Notes under the pieces: model-generated
Seen by the model: the letters and a program-made list of their open reading frames with translations, nothing else
Told to the model about the DNA's origin: nothing
The model's database searches: none
Position numbers and translations under genes: made by a program
From: Leuctra nigra
Taxonomy: Eukaryota > Arthropoda > Insecta > Plecoptera > Leuctridae
DNA length: 64,000 nucleotides
Direction of reading: 5' to 3'
Assembly: GCA_934045905.1 (NCBI GenBank)
Contig: OW203763.1
Span: 22,743,108-22,807,107, forward strand
Part shown: positions 51,360-64,000 of the stretch, one piece after another
Layout of the letters: each line of letters opens with the position of its first letter
Numbering within the stretch: position 1 is the first letter of the stretch

Positions 51360-54300
51360 ATACACGCATTTTTATCGAAATCCAAATTGGGGAATGTGTA
51401 CAGTGTGGATCAAACTTACTAATTATTTGAAATATTTAGTAATGCATCCGAAAAAAATGTGTGTGATTATGATTTACACCGTCCCCTCATCTTATTGTCA
51501 TCTTCCAAAGATGTCAACATTTTTGTTCGATTCCCTCTACCGTGAGACAAATGTTGGGAAGGTTCCATAACAGACCATAACTCCTTCCCACCTTTTATAC
51601 CTATTCTTCTTCGTCCTCTTCCTATAATATAATCTTCCTACTTATTCATCCGTCGCCATTAGCCCACTTGCAGAACAGAAATAAAAAAATCCAAAGTTTC
51701 AAACTATTTGTTTGCATTGTAACTATTATTTGTCGTGGACCATATAGTGGATATGAAGATGGACGCCAGCACGGCGCCAAAACTATTCGTCTGAGTTGGA
51801 CGCCCGTTTTTCTGCACTAGCGAACAATTATCAAACAATAATAGCGACACGAAGATTCTTATCACATTGCCCTTATACTTGCTTGGTTTGAAATAGAAAT
51901 GTGACTTCTTCCGGAAGATCTGGACCATTGGCCTATTCGAGTGTACTCGAGCGACGACGTCTTCCTCCACTGTTGAATGGTTTCTTGCATCTGAGTCGCA
52001 TGATGTGCAATGATTTGGACAAGATAAATAATCAAATCTGTCTCAGCTTTCATGGAACTTTTTTGGGGGAGGAAATCAATTTTAGTAAACAAAACATTAC
52101 AATTTGCGATTTTGAGGAAATTTGAAAATCCCACTTACTAACTTTTCTGCGTCCTGATTCTAGTGAATGTGATCTGAATTAAGTAATTCTAAAAGTTACT
52201 TAGTTATTGTTTTAATAATAATTTTATTAACATTTTATTTCGTACAAGTTTATATCAGCATCTTCCGTTATTTTGTAAGTGAAATAAATAAAATGGATAT
52301 CAATATCTCCCCAATATCTATAGTGTTCTTTTTATTGGAAAACGCTTGCTTTTTGTTGTCCAGTGGAAGATCCTTGAGGATCCTCAAGCAAGGCATTATT
52401 TTTCCTCTTCATAAGTGTCAGTTTACATGTACCTCAATCTACAATCTTCGGAATCTATTCACGAGTTGCAGGTAACTTTTATCTATAACCCTTGTGCTGC
52501 ATTTGAAGTTCTTAGAAGAAGGTTCGTGTACCTTGCATATTGTTTATGTTTTACATCGATCTATCATCTATTATAATGTTTGGGGTGAAAATGGGTAAAA
52601 TTCTAAAACCTTGGCAAACGATTATAGTGGATTGCACGTTGGCTTGTCAAAACTTGGCTACCAAAAAAAAATATAATGAGATATGGGTTCGATTTACTCT
52701 GTGGAAATAAAGTCATAAATTTTAAACTTTTGAATTAGGCAACGAGTAAAGGTGGGTATGATAGCTCTGGTGGGCTTGAAAACTTTCACAAAAGAGGGGT
52801 GCAAAAGGTTCGATTGGTCTAAATAAATTGTTGTATGGTGGCATTGTTATCTCTGGGGCGTGCGAATCGTCTAAACAATGGACGAACAATGCACGTACAT
52901 TACAAGTTTTGATGTAGGTCTCGTATCATACATCTGCTGTCCGTTTCATCTTGAATTTCATGCTTTTCAAAAATTTCAAAGGTTTTTCATAATCCCATAT
53001 GGTGTCTTGTGGTCTGTTCATTTTGCACCCAAAATAACCCCGCCCAAAATTCCACACCCGACCAATCATTTTGTCGGCAGAAATTTCTGTAAGTGTGAAT
53101 CGGCTAACAAATTTTAAACAGTTTTCAAAAGCAGCCGCCATTTAATGAGACATCGGTTTGAAAAGGCCTAATTAAAATGTCAAAATGGACCAATTCCTCC
53201 TCCCTCGTCCCCCAAATGTATGTCTAGGGATTATATCATTTCTGTCAATAGAAAATTAAAATTGAACTTAGGAAAATTGAAAGAATTAGTACGAAATTTG
53301 GGAAGTATGAAGAGTTGAACAACTGATTCTATAGAAGTCAATAAATTACTCACGTCAATATGAATGCTGTAACCATGATTTTCGGGTATTCAGAGCCATC
53401 AAATCCTACTAAATTATTCAGTAATCCTAAGACCAATAAATCTCTCTTGCTTACGATATTTATTGGTAAGGTATTATCAGACAATGAGGTGTTAGCATTG
53501 AATACTTTTTCAAATTTAAAACTTACAAAAATTTACTCAAAAGTACTTTTTACCACTGCAAAATAACACTGAAAATTTCAATTTTCTACTAACCTATCGT
53601 CTGTGAATTATTATTTAAAGAAGTCGAAAGATGAAGCTAAAAAAAGGTAGTTAATATACCAATTTGAAACCTTGTGTTATACTTTCGTAGGGATCAGAAG
53701 CAAATTCATAACATGGATAAATCTGTAGCATTTATAACAACCAATGGACGTCTTGCAAAATTATTATCAGTTTTTTATCCCGAGCAATCTTCTTTACTCT
53801 AACCGACTACACAAAGCTGGGATCCATTCGCCTTGCTGACCGCATCAACTGGGCAACCATCATTGTTTCAAATTATTCATAAATGCCTTAAGCACACAAC
53901 TGTCATCATATATATTACATCTAATTTAGATTAGAGATCTTTCATACAGCGAAATTAGAATATTCAAAAAAAAAGGAACACGAAATTGACCAATGGGATC
54001 AAGTAAATTCTAATTACACTACGTAATTTTTTTAAGGTGGTTTTTGAGTGAACTTGAATGACTTAATTAAGTTGAAGCCGGCTTGCAAGTACCGCCCATA
54101 AACTGAAGTTCATAAATAAAATTAGCCTCGTGCTAAAGAGAATTTGAAGACGTGACTATCGTACATAGAGTAATTACAGTACTTATTCTAAGTACTTATT
54201 GTTAACCTTAACGTAGGCTCCTTTGCAATTTAAACATACTATCACGCGATGTAGGTATATAATATAGAGAGTTCGATTATAGAAACTATATATTAGTGCA

Positions 54301-54535
54301 TAGCTTTCCTTTTAAACGATATCGAACTTTAAACGAGATTTGCATCGATTCAATAAAATGGCGGTTGCAACAAAAGATTTGAATATTTGTTTTATAGGCG
54401 ATGTCGGCATACTGCTAAAGTGTTCTCTTTTTATCGAGTGACGTACGTATTATTTATTCAAGGAATAAGTAATGGAATTTTATTGACTGATTTCACGTCA
54501 TATTGAGAGTGGCGATGGAGTGATGAAGTGTATGT
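51360..54535. other. Intronic sequence, no gene recognised
   Basis: Contains the 16-bp palindrome and two strong PHO/YY1-type motifs, GCAGCCGCCATTT (53131-53143) and AAAATGGCGGTTGC (54356-54369). Overlapping open frames at 51704-52134 on both strands have no recognisable domain. Confidence 0.5.
52373..52388. repeat. 16-bp perfect palindrome
   Basis: CTTGAGGATCCTCAAG is a perfect palindrome with a central GGATCC. It could be a dimeric binding site or chance. Confidence 0.6.
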
Positions 54536-54540
54536 TACAT

Positions 54541-54600
54541 TGATGTCCTGGGTGGTGATCGAACTTGCGCCCTTCTGACTTGCAATCATGTGAAAATCTC
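54541..54600 (-). mobile_element. tRNA-like B-box sequence (possible SINE fragment)
   Basis: The minus strand reads CAAGTTCGATCACC (B box, around 54554-54567) after TTGCAAGTCAGAAGGGCG, which resembles a tRNA anticodon arm and variable loop. The 5' half is not recognisable. Confidence 0.33.
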
Positions 54601-55727
54601 CTCGATTACTTGAAACTATTTACTGGCGGCTCCTTACTGGTATTCCATGCTCATTAGAAAGTGGCATTTTCAGCGCAGAAACCACGTAACGAGTTCTGAA
54701 AAGCAACACTTTTTCAAAATGTCACCGTTTCAATCCCAACACTATATTTTTATCGCCATAACTTTTTCCAAAGTGTTAAAAATGCTTTATTATAGTTTTG
54801 AATGTGTTTGTACCTGAACAACTAGTTTTACCGTCCTTGGATCAACTACATCTCCGCCTCTGATTCTTTCTTTGTCTTATTCTGTCATTTCCACGTATCT
54901 TTCGTCTCAGTTCGTTTCACTGGGCCTTATCATCTTTCATTTTCTCTTTGCTTCTTTCGTTCCTTTTCTATCTCATTCATCTTACATGCCCCCATCGTTT
55001 CTATCTGTCTCGCTTACACTCTTCTATACATCATATATCTTCGTCAGATAATCCTTCTTACCACTGTCTTCTGTTTTCCTTGGACACTCTTGATGGTGTA
55101 TATACCCACCTAATCCCACCTTTGTCGCGGGCATCACATGGTGCCTTGTAAACGAAACCTGGGTGACCAATAGCAACTCGAGCTAGCATAACCCCAGACA
55201 CCATCGATCAAAAACACCAACATGGGCCTCATTCCATATAATGAAAGATATTTGGTTGTGGAATAATTGACTAAAGATGAAACATAATATTTCAAACGTA
55301 GGTATACGTTTTTTTTTAATTGTTGAGATTATGATTATTAGAAACGATGCACATTAGTTAATTATAATGGATACTAATTATAAATCTATTAAATTTTTAA
55401 TTGAAAACACTGAGTATCCTGTTCTAGAATCCTTGACGTCTTTGCCAATTTTAAATTTATTATTATTTCATTTTGCGAATTCTATTTCATAATGCAGTTT
55501 TTCAGACACCTCTGCGAATTCCAATAAAAGGGTAATTCAATTTCATTTTACCAAATCTATTTCCAATTGAGCAAAGGCAAATCAGTATTTTTGAGACTTC
55601 TTAAAAATGACCATCAGTGCAAATTCCATTTTTATCAGTCGAAAGAATTGAGTCATTTACTCCATCCAAGTGGATTTTCGCTTTTACAAATTGATGATTG
55701 AAGATCATTTGAAAACAATCGACCATT
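54600..55727. other. Intronic sequence just upstream of the homeobox exon
   Basis: A CT-rich, TTC/TCT-biased stretch runs about 54840-55090, then AT-rich DNA to the splice site. No microexon with both splice sites and a Ubx-like peptide was seen. Confidence 0.5.
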
Positions 55728-56051
<324 letters not shown>

Positions 56052-57436
56052 GCGGAATGGAGTCAACTATAATAAGGTACGAATTATTATTTAAAAAAAA
56101 AATTATAGATATTTTTTGTAATCCAATCCTGATAGAGATATCAACGAGCATAGATGAATTTAAGTGATAATGAAGTTTTATAACCCGATAAATTATCTCG
56201 ATAACTACCTTGTTTATTTATCTTCTTTATTTACCTATTTATCTTTATAAACAACACTTCGTACCTATACTATTTACCGTACCAGGAACTGGCAATTTGT
56301 AAGATTTCTGGAATGATATCGATTCAAAATCAGTTATTGCCATGAAAATGCAGTTTTCCAGTTCTAAAAAAAGTCTAAAAAGACAGCAATTACTTGGCTT
56401 TTATTCAACAAACTTCCAATTTAACGATATCGATTACTTACAATATAATTTTAATTCCACATCAATGAAAGAGTTACAGATTGGAGTTCTTCTTTGACCT
56501 GTAAAATGCATACCATCAAGTATATTTCTTACAATTTTTTGATACAATGTCAACTCTTATAGCAAAATCAAGTCCACTAAGAATAATGACCACGTCATTT
56601 CTATAATACGTGTGTAGGACATTTTATGAAGCGCAGATCGAACAATTGCAGTATAATGCATTAAAACCACACCTGACACATATTTCCCATCAGCTTTCAA
56701 TATATGATGCGTTTCATATGACAGGTAAATTTGTTGTCTACACATTGAATATCAGTAGAATTCCGGTTAAAGAAGAGAGGAAAAAAAGTGATTCTCTATT
56801 CTTGAACTGGTTTCAATATAATCATATGACCAAGCAGGTTGAACTCTGAATATTTCTACATACGCCAGGTTTCAAATGCCACTTTTTTTTGTGTATCAGC
56901 CATGCTGGTTGCTTTGAATGGTGAATGGATATGGCAAGTGCCATATATACCGGTAGATTCTACATGAAAGATGCCACTTGACTTGAACCTCTCTGCGAAC
57001 CTTTATGAACTTTATGCAAAACAATGTTATACAAGTTGAAAATACAGGACTATACAGACGGGATTTTGAATTATTATAAGATGGCCAGTTTAGATGGTGA
57101 AGATGTGGAGGAATTTCGTGGCATTTTATATAACAAGTTTCGGTTTATTTTCTGAACTTATTTTCAAATCAAAAATCTTGTTCCTGAGTTTGTAAATAAT
57201 TTGAATTGAAAGCTTTTTAATTTTATAGATTAAGTCCAATGTTCAAGTATTTTCAATCCGTGGTTATATATAATATAGGTGCCTAAGTCATAAAGACATA
57301 TTTTTATTTCGATATAATTAGAATAATTCACTGTTGATTACATTACAGACAGTCTGTCAAATTAAATACTTAAATTAAATACTCCATGGCAGAAAATACG
57401 AAGTAAAATATCAGGACTTCATTTGTCTTCTGCCCT

Positions 57437-57448
57437 CCCCCCCCCCCC
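57437..57448 (+). repeat. C12 homopolymer in the presumed Ubx 3'UTR
   Basis: Twelve C residues, preceded by CTGCCCT. It is within the interval proposed as 3'UTR. Confidence 0.85.
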
Positions 57449-58272
57449 TGCCCCACAGACTTTACGAGTATACTATACAGCCTGTTTACAAGCAATTATA
57501 CTCACCTCTTAAACATAGCTAGAGCTGAAAGAGCCTTGTATATTCCAGAATGTCGATTTACATATTATAATCCAACCATTGTTTGGACTCATATTGGTAT
57601 TAGAATGTATATATTGGCCCATCGATAAATATAGTCGTGTCGTATTTGCATTACGGAAAATATAGTCATTTATTTTATTATAATAACGTGCACAAAAACC
57701 TTAATATCTATAATATTTTTTTTGTGTATACATATTAAAAGCGTTACTATATATTTTTGTGTGTGCTTCAAAGTTTCAAACAATCTTTTTCTATGGCTAT
57801 GGCAAAACGTGCACCAAATACCGGTTTCTTTACAGATTTCTCATAGTATATATACAGCAAATAACTGCTTGGTTTTTCTAACGTAAAGCTGGCTTCGTGC
57901 ATTGAGATTAGCTGGGGATTCTGCATAGAAAGTACACTCGCGTGCGGTAATGGGGAGAGGTGGTATACCTACATGCCGATATGGTGACGCGATCTTCTGT
58001 GGCAGAACCAGTTTCGTTCTGTTATTGTTATTCGAGCGAACATTTAGTATTACAATTTGGAATTTTATAGAAATAGCAATTTTTTTCAAAATGTGTCTTT
58101 TTTGACTGGAATAAGTTTGTGTTAAACATTGAAGATTTGCTAGAAAAAGATTAATTAATAACTCAATTATGTTATGCAGATCCATATAACTTTTATTAGT
58201 ATTTTTTCGTACTTTCCTAATACAATTTTATGTTTTTTTCTTGGAATTGTTGTAAAAAAATATGTTACCACA

Positions 58273-58278
58273 AATAAA
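58273..58278 (+). terminator. Ubx: Candidate Ubx polyadenylation signal AATAAA
   Basis: This is the first canonical AATAAA after the Ubx stop codon, in a U/A-rich context. The earlier ATTAAA variants are alternatives. No transcript evidence is available from sequence alone. Confidence 0.3.
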
Positions 58279-60403
58279 TATATTTTTATGAAATATATTA
58301 AATTTAAGTCATGGGCTCTTTTAATGTATGCTCATTACAGATAAAATTAATACAATGTGTGAAAATTTCATTCAAACTTGATTAGGTATTAAAAAACATG
58401 CTTTTTGTCGTTGTATGTCAATGTCAACGGTTTAGTAATCTAAATGAATGTCTGCGGTATCTCTAACGTCGTGGTAGCGAGTGTACTTCGTCTCTTCTAT
58501 GGGGTTTAGTTGTCGATTGGGCTACAGCACGTCTTGGATGAAGACATCAGATGGATAGGATAATAGTCGTGCATTTCATCAAAACCTATCATTACTGATT
58601 TGACCAATCAGAACGTTACACCTAGAGCTAAGTCGACTTTTACACACAATATTTTTCCTTTACCACCAGGCTTTATTAAGATATCAGAAACTACACGCCC
58701 CTTCTAGCTTATTCAGATTAGAGTTGGGTACATGAAGAGAAAAAAGGATACTTGTTATTTTGCAAGCAAGGAATTATGAAAAACTTGCTGTCTTTCGAAA
58801 GATATAAACTTTTGTATAGAATTTCTTACCTTCGAGTAAAATTTTTATTTCTACGTTTAGCTTCTTGCAATACGTCAATCAGATTGAAAGCTATTAGTTA
58901 TGCATTGAACGAGTAAAATTTTTCTACCATTGTATTGTGATTTGTATCTACAAGTAGTCCTACCTAATTATTACATTGTTGTATAGAAATTAATGAACTG
59001 TTTAATAGGATTCAAGTAGTATTAAAATCAAGGATACAATAATGTGATTCACGATTCGATAGAGATGATTGCCTTATTCTAATGGGAGTTGTAATAATAT
59101 TATTATTATCTCTCCCTTTTGCCGACCGCAACTTTGTGATTTTACAATCTGAAATTCTCCGTAAGTAACTTCTGCATAGCAGAAGAGGCTCCCTGAATTC
59201 GAAAAACTTGATAAAGAAAACTGGTAACTTTTTAGTTTTGATGGATTGATACACTTAAAGTTAGGCTCCTCCTCTTCTTTATCATATTTTTTTTTCTCTC
59301 TTCGGAAGACCAGTGTTTTATAAAGTTTAAATTATTTTCAACTTCATTAAAGTAATAAATCTTAAAACTGTCGACCTCTTAGTCTGGACAGTAGACTTGA
59401 TGAATGCATAAAGGTAGACACATATTGATGAATTCTTGATTTCTCAATCAGTCCATTGGTAGCTTCAGGCACGTTTTCTCGGGTAGTTTTTTTCCAATTT
59501 TTTTTTTTTAAAAATGAAACACATCCAAAAGGCTAATAATTACCGACAGACCCTTCATCTTGAGCGTATACAGGTAATTATTGTCTGGAGATTCGAAGCT
59601 CGACGAAAATTACTTCAATTATTGTCAAACAGCTTTTAGCCTGTATGAAAGAATATTAGACGATATAGCCTATAATAGCTGGTCCTAAGAGCCAACGGTC
59701 AAAGGGTCAAAAAACGAAACATACAGCCAGGGCATTGCACTTCGGAAAGAAGAATGTGGGAAAACATGGCAAGTGAACTTGCTGACATCATAAATGGAGG
59801 CACCAATTTGAAAATATACATAATCAAATGAAATTATTTATAATAATTCTGATTTCACATTCACAACTGTTTTTTTTAGTTTACAGTTTTAACATGGTTT
59901 TCTACCACGGTTTATTCTTAGCCATTCATGATTTTTAATCATCTCCGGTAATAATTGAATACACATAAAAATGCATGAAAACTTTATAATTTTCTTTCGT
60001 TTTTTCCATCTGAAACATTATTCTCTTGCATTTGCTTTTTAGGTGTTATGTAAAACCATGAACACAGATTTACGATATATTTTTGTTGACAACAAACTTT
60101 ATATTTTCAAAATTCACAGACAGCTGTGCTTTTAATGTACAAAACTTTTGTGTTAAAATAACATTTGATACATCAACTATCTATCCAAAAAAACAACAAC
60201 TGACTTTTCGTTTTTTTTCCTCTCACACCCACCAATTTCATTTGCGGCTACCTCCCTTGATATAAGTTGTTTCTAGTAGTTTATTATGTCATAAAATTGA
60301 GCGTAAGTCTATACTCTATCAGTGGCAACAACCGTAGGGCGATGAAGGAGCATTTATTGGGTCTCTCGAACTCCCTTAACAACTGCCCATGCAGGAATCA
60401 GTG

Positions 60404-60450
60404 ATAGAGAGAGAGAGATAGAGAGAGAGAGAAAGAGAGGGAAAGAGAAG
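60404..60450 (+). repeat. Interrupted GA/GATA purine tract
   Basis: GATAGAGAGAGAGAGATAGAG-type repeat continuing as GAAAGAGAGGGAAAG. Multiple GAGAG cores. Confidence 0.9.
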
Positions 60451-61401
60451 TGGGAATAGCGACGCCTTCGTTTCCTAGCAATCAACAGACTATTGCTTTT
60501 ATTACTAATTCCGTCGGTTTGGCCTTCCCCCTTCAACCACCCCCTACTAAAACAACCCCATGGTTTGATACAAACTTGCAGTGTAGGTCGATATGTACAT
60601 TGATTCATCATTGCCAATTCGGTTACGAAAAATAGACCATTCTAAGCGGAAATGATACCTTAATAGGGTGAATGAAGATCGGACGATAATTATTTGCATG
60701 CTAATCAATACATGGTCCAACCAATCATTTTCATAAAGTGCATCATTCTTAAAATATTTTTAAATTCACCTATAGTTTCATACATTTTATTAGTCAATTA
60801 GCTGTTTTATTGTTACTTTTTTTTTAAATAATTTGATATTTTATAATTTGATATTAAAATTTGATATTTTTGAAATCGCCAAATTGTTACTGATGCAAAA
60901 TATTGACAGTATTTACGAAGGGATTGATTTTATGAAGTGCTTTATGAAAGGATTTTTATGAGAGGATTGAACGAGCCCTATTGTTGTTAAGTCATGTTTA
61001 CAAATTCGTTACATTCGTGCTGCTTAAAGACTTTCCCATAAGTTTAAAACTTAATGAAGACTTCAATTAAAAAAATACACCTCGGAAATTGCTATTTTGT
61101 ACGTACTTCAGATTACAAAATGTCAATTTCTCAAACTTTCTATGTTCTCTTACGTGACTTCTTACTTTGCTGGATGATATTTGCGAGCATTTGATTAGCA
61201 TCTTCGTCTTGATTGTGTTAGCCATGATCAATGATACAGGATGGAAAGTAGATGCTGTGAAAATGCCAATCGCTTTCCCAATACGTATTTAATTGTCGCC
61301 AATAAACACTTTCGGAAATTTGGTATATTACTAATATTTCAAGTGGTGATTTTTAATAAGTATATGAAAAGTCAAGTAAAACACTTTTAACAACTTCATA
61401 A

Positions 61402-61505
61402 AAAATTGCAAATTATGGGAACAAGTTGAATGTTGTTTTGAAGAACAACTTAATCAAAATTTGCAAATTATGGGAATAAGTTGAACGTTTTTTTTGAAGA
61501 TAGTT
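61402..61505. repeat. Diverged tandem duplication of about 54 bp
   Basis: Both halves contain TTGCAAATTATGGGAA.AAG and TTGAA.GTT.TTTTTGAAGA. The right half has a few substitutions and a T-run change. Noncoding. Confidence 0.8.
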
Positions 61506-61792
61506 ACTTTTCGTGTCCAATTTTCTCACGATCTTCAGTCGAATAATTTATAAACTTTTATCTTAATAAAATCTCACTTAATCAAACTAAAAAAGAAACA
61601 CTTAATTTGTAATTACATTGAGAATAACCATACAACATGCACTTGAATTTCAGTAGCCATGTCTATGAGCATGTTATATAGTAGTTTATAACTTGATGAA
61701 TTATTTTACATGATCATACACCATGATATTTTACATGTTCCGAGGTGTCTACCCATGGACATTTCATTCAACATGTAACAATAGGTACTTCA

Positions 61793-61805
61793 CCCCCCCC
61801 CCCCC
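61793..61805 (+). repeat. C13 homopolymer
   Basis: Thirteen C residues followed by TCCCCCCTCCCC. Confidence 0.85.
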
Positions 61806-62305
61806 TCCCCCCTCCCCAATGGCGTCACCTACTCTACTCCCCTTACTGTATTTCAAACATCAACCCCCTAGATTACGTATAGCATGGTTTACGATTGGTC
61901 TGGGGTTTAAGGGTATGACTATGGCATATACACAGACACCATTGTTGTCTGAAGCGTGTAAATATTATCGCCAAGTAAAGAAGTATCACTTTTGTTGGCA
62001 AAATTTATGATTATGTGGTATAGATGTATGTTTTATGGGTGAGAATGTAATTGGGAATTGGGCAATATAAATTTGCCACTGACATATCCACTTTTATAAG
62101 CATGTTTACTGTTTTCAGTGCTTTTATTGTGGAGGTCTCGTTCTCAATTTCATTGAATAAGTGGTTAATTAATTTGATTATGCGAATGAATAGAACATTT
62201 TGAGTTTGATTTTACTTCTTTCCATTTTGACTAAAAATGTTCAAGGGAAATGGAATGAATTCGCTCAAGATTATATTTATAACATGGGTAATACACTGGA
62301 CAATT

Positions 62306-62491
62306 CATAAAACGGTATTTGAAAGAAATGGATTGTCTGAAAAAATGTGATGGCGTCATCCGATGAAGTCTATGCTAACTTGTCATCTACCTCTATAGTA
62401 GGTGAGCTCTGATTTCATTGATAATAACAAGGATTGATTGTCAAGGAACCTGACCAGCAGCCAATCCGTTCCTTTCAAATACCGTTTTATG
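62306..62491. mobile_element. MITE-like element, copy 2 (downstream of Ubx)
   Basis: Same family as 51161-51357 and in the same orientation. The arms read CATAAAACGGTATTTGAAAG at the left end and the near-perfect complement at the right end, for a total of 186 bp. The outer few bases differ from copy 1 (ATAAAACGG against AGTAAAAACGG). The interior aligns along its length with substitutions and small indels, so the two insertions are not recent duplicates of one another. Confidence 0.75.
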
Positions 62492-63225
62492 ATGTGTTGT
62501 TGTACAAATACATTTTTCAAATATAATATGGACACAATTAAAAGAAGAATACGATCTGCCATCAAATTTATTTCGAGTTTTTAAACCACTATTCCAAAAT
62601 TATTGTAAACATTGAAATTAAACAACAAATTCACTCTGCACAGAAAAATATACCTAATTGATTGTACTTTTGGTAGACAAAACCGTGTGCAAGAGAAAAT
62701 TAGTTAGTCTCACGTTTTGGCTGTTAGCTTAGCCAAAACAAATCTTTTTCACTCGTCTTTGTGATTGGTCTGTTTTGCTCATGATGCATGCAAACCTCAT
62801 TATTTTGCTGTGCAGAATAAAAATGTATTCCAATGGCTCTGACCGCACGTACAATCACAATTCATTCACAACTGATTTCTACTACGAATTGCCGAAACTA
62901 AAATGTCATCATCATTTGAAATTCATTCATTATTTTCTTATTCATTCATCGTCTTCTTCTTAGAGAGAGAGAGAGAGTCAATTTGACGTAACATTGTCAA
63001 ACTTAGACATCTCGTGCGTGAAATAGTATTCTATTACTTCAGACAAAATTCGGGTCATCCTTGAGTTCATTTCATCAATTTCACGCATAAAATGTCGCCA
63101 CTCTTTGCAAAATATCTCTAGTATTGATCAATAGCCATTGATCATTGTTCATGGTCACTGTTAGATAGGATAGCGCCTGAGGGCTTAGATTTGACCAATG
63201 GTATGGTGGACCGTTTTGCGGGGAG

Positions 63226-63255
63226 CTAGAGAGAGAGAGATGGAGAGAGCGAGAG

Positions 63256-63315
<60 letters not shown>
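63226..63315 (+). repeat. GA-rich tract including (AG)27
   Basis: Interrupted GAGA from 63226, then a perfect (AG)27 run at 63259-63312. A shorter GA run is at 62963-62976. Confidence 0.95.
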
Positions 63316-63316
<1 letters not shown>

Positions 63317-63519
63317 GGGGTAGTGAGGGGTGATTGGTTATATACAAAATTCAGACACATTAATTATTGTTGTTAATTAGAAGCCGTTAATTGGAATTAA
63401 CAAGGATTGATTATGGTTGTAAAGGATTTATATGAATTGACATCCAAAATAGTTTCCACCATCTCTACTGATGTATAAATTCGTGAGCTGGACCATTTAT
63501 CAGTTGTTTCCGCTTTCGT

Positions 63520-63575
63520 GGATTTTCGGGAAGGGGATTCGAAGCGGGCACCTCTACAAACTAATACTACAACTA
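63520..63575 (-). mobile_element. tRNA-like B-box sequence (possible SINE fragment)
   Basis: The minus strand has GCTTCGAATCCCC (complement of 63533-63545) after TTTGTAGAGGTGCCC. The core is similar to that near 17293. Evidence is limited to the B box and its surroundings. Confidence 0.25.
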
Positions 63576-64000
63576 ATATGAGTTACATTCTAACTCAACC
63601 AGAAAACCTTTTACTAATTACATTGTGATTATGTTTTGGAGTTTCGTGGAGGAAAATTGCCAAAATTTGATAAGCTTGTTTAATGTTTTCCCTTTTGGTA
63701 TTCCATTGGGTTAGAAGCATGAAAAACGTTTCTTTGCTACAGATAATATTCTACTATAATCTTTGAGAGCGTTTTGTACGCTAAGCTTATAAATAACTTA
63801 GATATTGAATCTTACCGCAAAAGGCTTTTGGGCCCAACCAAGGGTGAATAAAGATAATTGTGAAGGAAAAGTTTACGAGATAGATATTCCAGAGTGTTAG
63901 GGGAGAGGGGAGGGGGAACGTGCAAATTTTCAAACAGAGGGATGGGGCTCCAGGATGTAATTACTCTATGAATTCAGGGGCTCGGATGCTGGATACAGAC

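Larger units (their letters stand above)
56052..58290 (+). other. Ubx: Presumed Ubx 3' untranslated region (end uncertain)
   Basis: The sequence after the stop codon is AU-rich, without a coding signature. The first canonical AATAAA downstream is at 58273-58278, and ATTAAA variants occur at 56660, 57361 and 57374. A UTR of about 2.2 kb would fit the long 3'UTRs known for Ubx, but the end is only a guess from the signal. A possible donor (AAG|GTACGA, GT at 56077-56078) lies 26 nt after the stop; I did not accept a UTR intron on that alone. I saw no perfect miR-iab-4 seed match here. Confidence 0.4.
58291..62305. other. Sequence downstream of Ubx, no gene recognised
   Basis: AT-rich with the GA tract, the C13 run and a small tandem duplication. 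In most insect Hox clusters this side faces Antp, but no Antp exon or promoter is visible. Confidence 0.5.
62492..64000. other. Sequence downstream of Ubx, no gene recognised
   Basis: Contains GA tracts and a TTAATTA-rich stretch at 63358-63415 (several homeodomain cores within 60 bp), then a B-box-like sequence. No coding signal to the window edge. Confidence 0.5.

Noticed and set aside
52442..52477. GTTGCAG|GTAACT as a further ratchet point
   Set aside because: The donor is fair, but the preceding sequence is purine-interrupted (CACGAGTTGCAG) and lacks a polypyrimidine tract.
56071..56082. Intron donor in the Ubx 3'UTR (AAG|GTACGA)
   Set aside because: Only a partial consensus match with no identifiable acceptor partner. 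Ubx normally has no intron after the homeobox exon.

Overview
The window is AT-rich, gene-poor animal nuclear DNA, and it can be placed by one coding exon. Bases 55759-56051 (+) encode the homeodomain and C-terminus of the Hox protein Ultrabithorax (Ubx). The homeodomain has the Ubx-type residues [16 protein letters not shown] and KKEI. It is followed by the UbdA peptide ([17 protein letters not shown]) and a short Ala/Gln tail. UbdA plus a nearly Ser/Thr-free Ala/Gln tail points to an insect (hexapod). I cannot name the species from the sequence.

Layout. Bases 1-55758 are best read as the interior of the giant last intron of Ubx: I found no YPWM exon and no other convincing gene, so the upstream exon(s) lie left of the window. 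The most notable element in this intron is a near-perfect recursive splice site (ratchet point) at 8965/8966. It has a polypyrimidine tract, CAG and an immediate GTGAGT, with a candidate branch point 28 nt upstream and a 5' splice site 50 nt downstream that defines a possible RS-exon. A TAAT/ATTA-rich block surrounds it. Other possible regulatory patches are a GC-rich segment with two PHO/YY1-type motifs (13330-13490) and a homeodomain-site-rich block beside an inverted repeat (13935-14075).

Repeats make up most of the other recognisable content. They include a 5'-truncated non-LTR retrotransposon on the minus strand (39372-40373) whose 5' junction carries five copies of an 11-bp repeat. A 69-bp minisatellite (45540-46443) has 13 copies with one visible substitution. 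A degenerate array of about 43 bp lies at 19990-20600. Two copies of one terminal-inverted-repeat element (MITE-like) lie at 51161-51357 and 62306-62491, and a third, unrelated foldback element at 40984-41207. Several tRNA-like Pol III B-box sequences all face the minus strand, and there are many homopolymer and dinucleotide tracts, the longest being (GA)35, (AG)27, C21, G18, C17 and G17.

Bases 56052-64000 hold the presumed Ubx 3'UTR, with the first AATAAA at 58273, and then intergenic DNA. In the usual Hox arrangement this side faces Antp. No second gene was recognised there. Nearly all other open frames are short, unsupported by homology or composition, and treated as chance.
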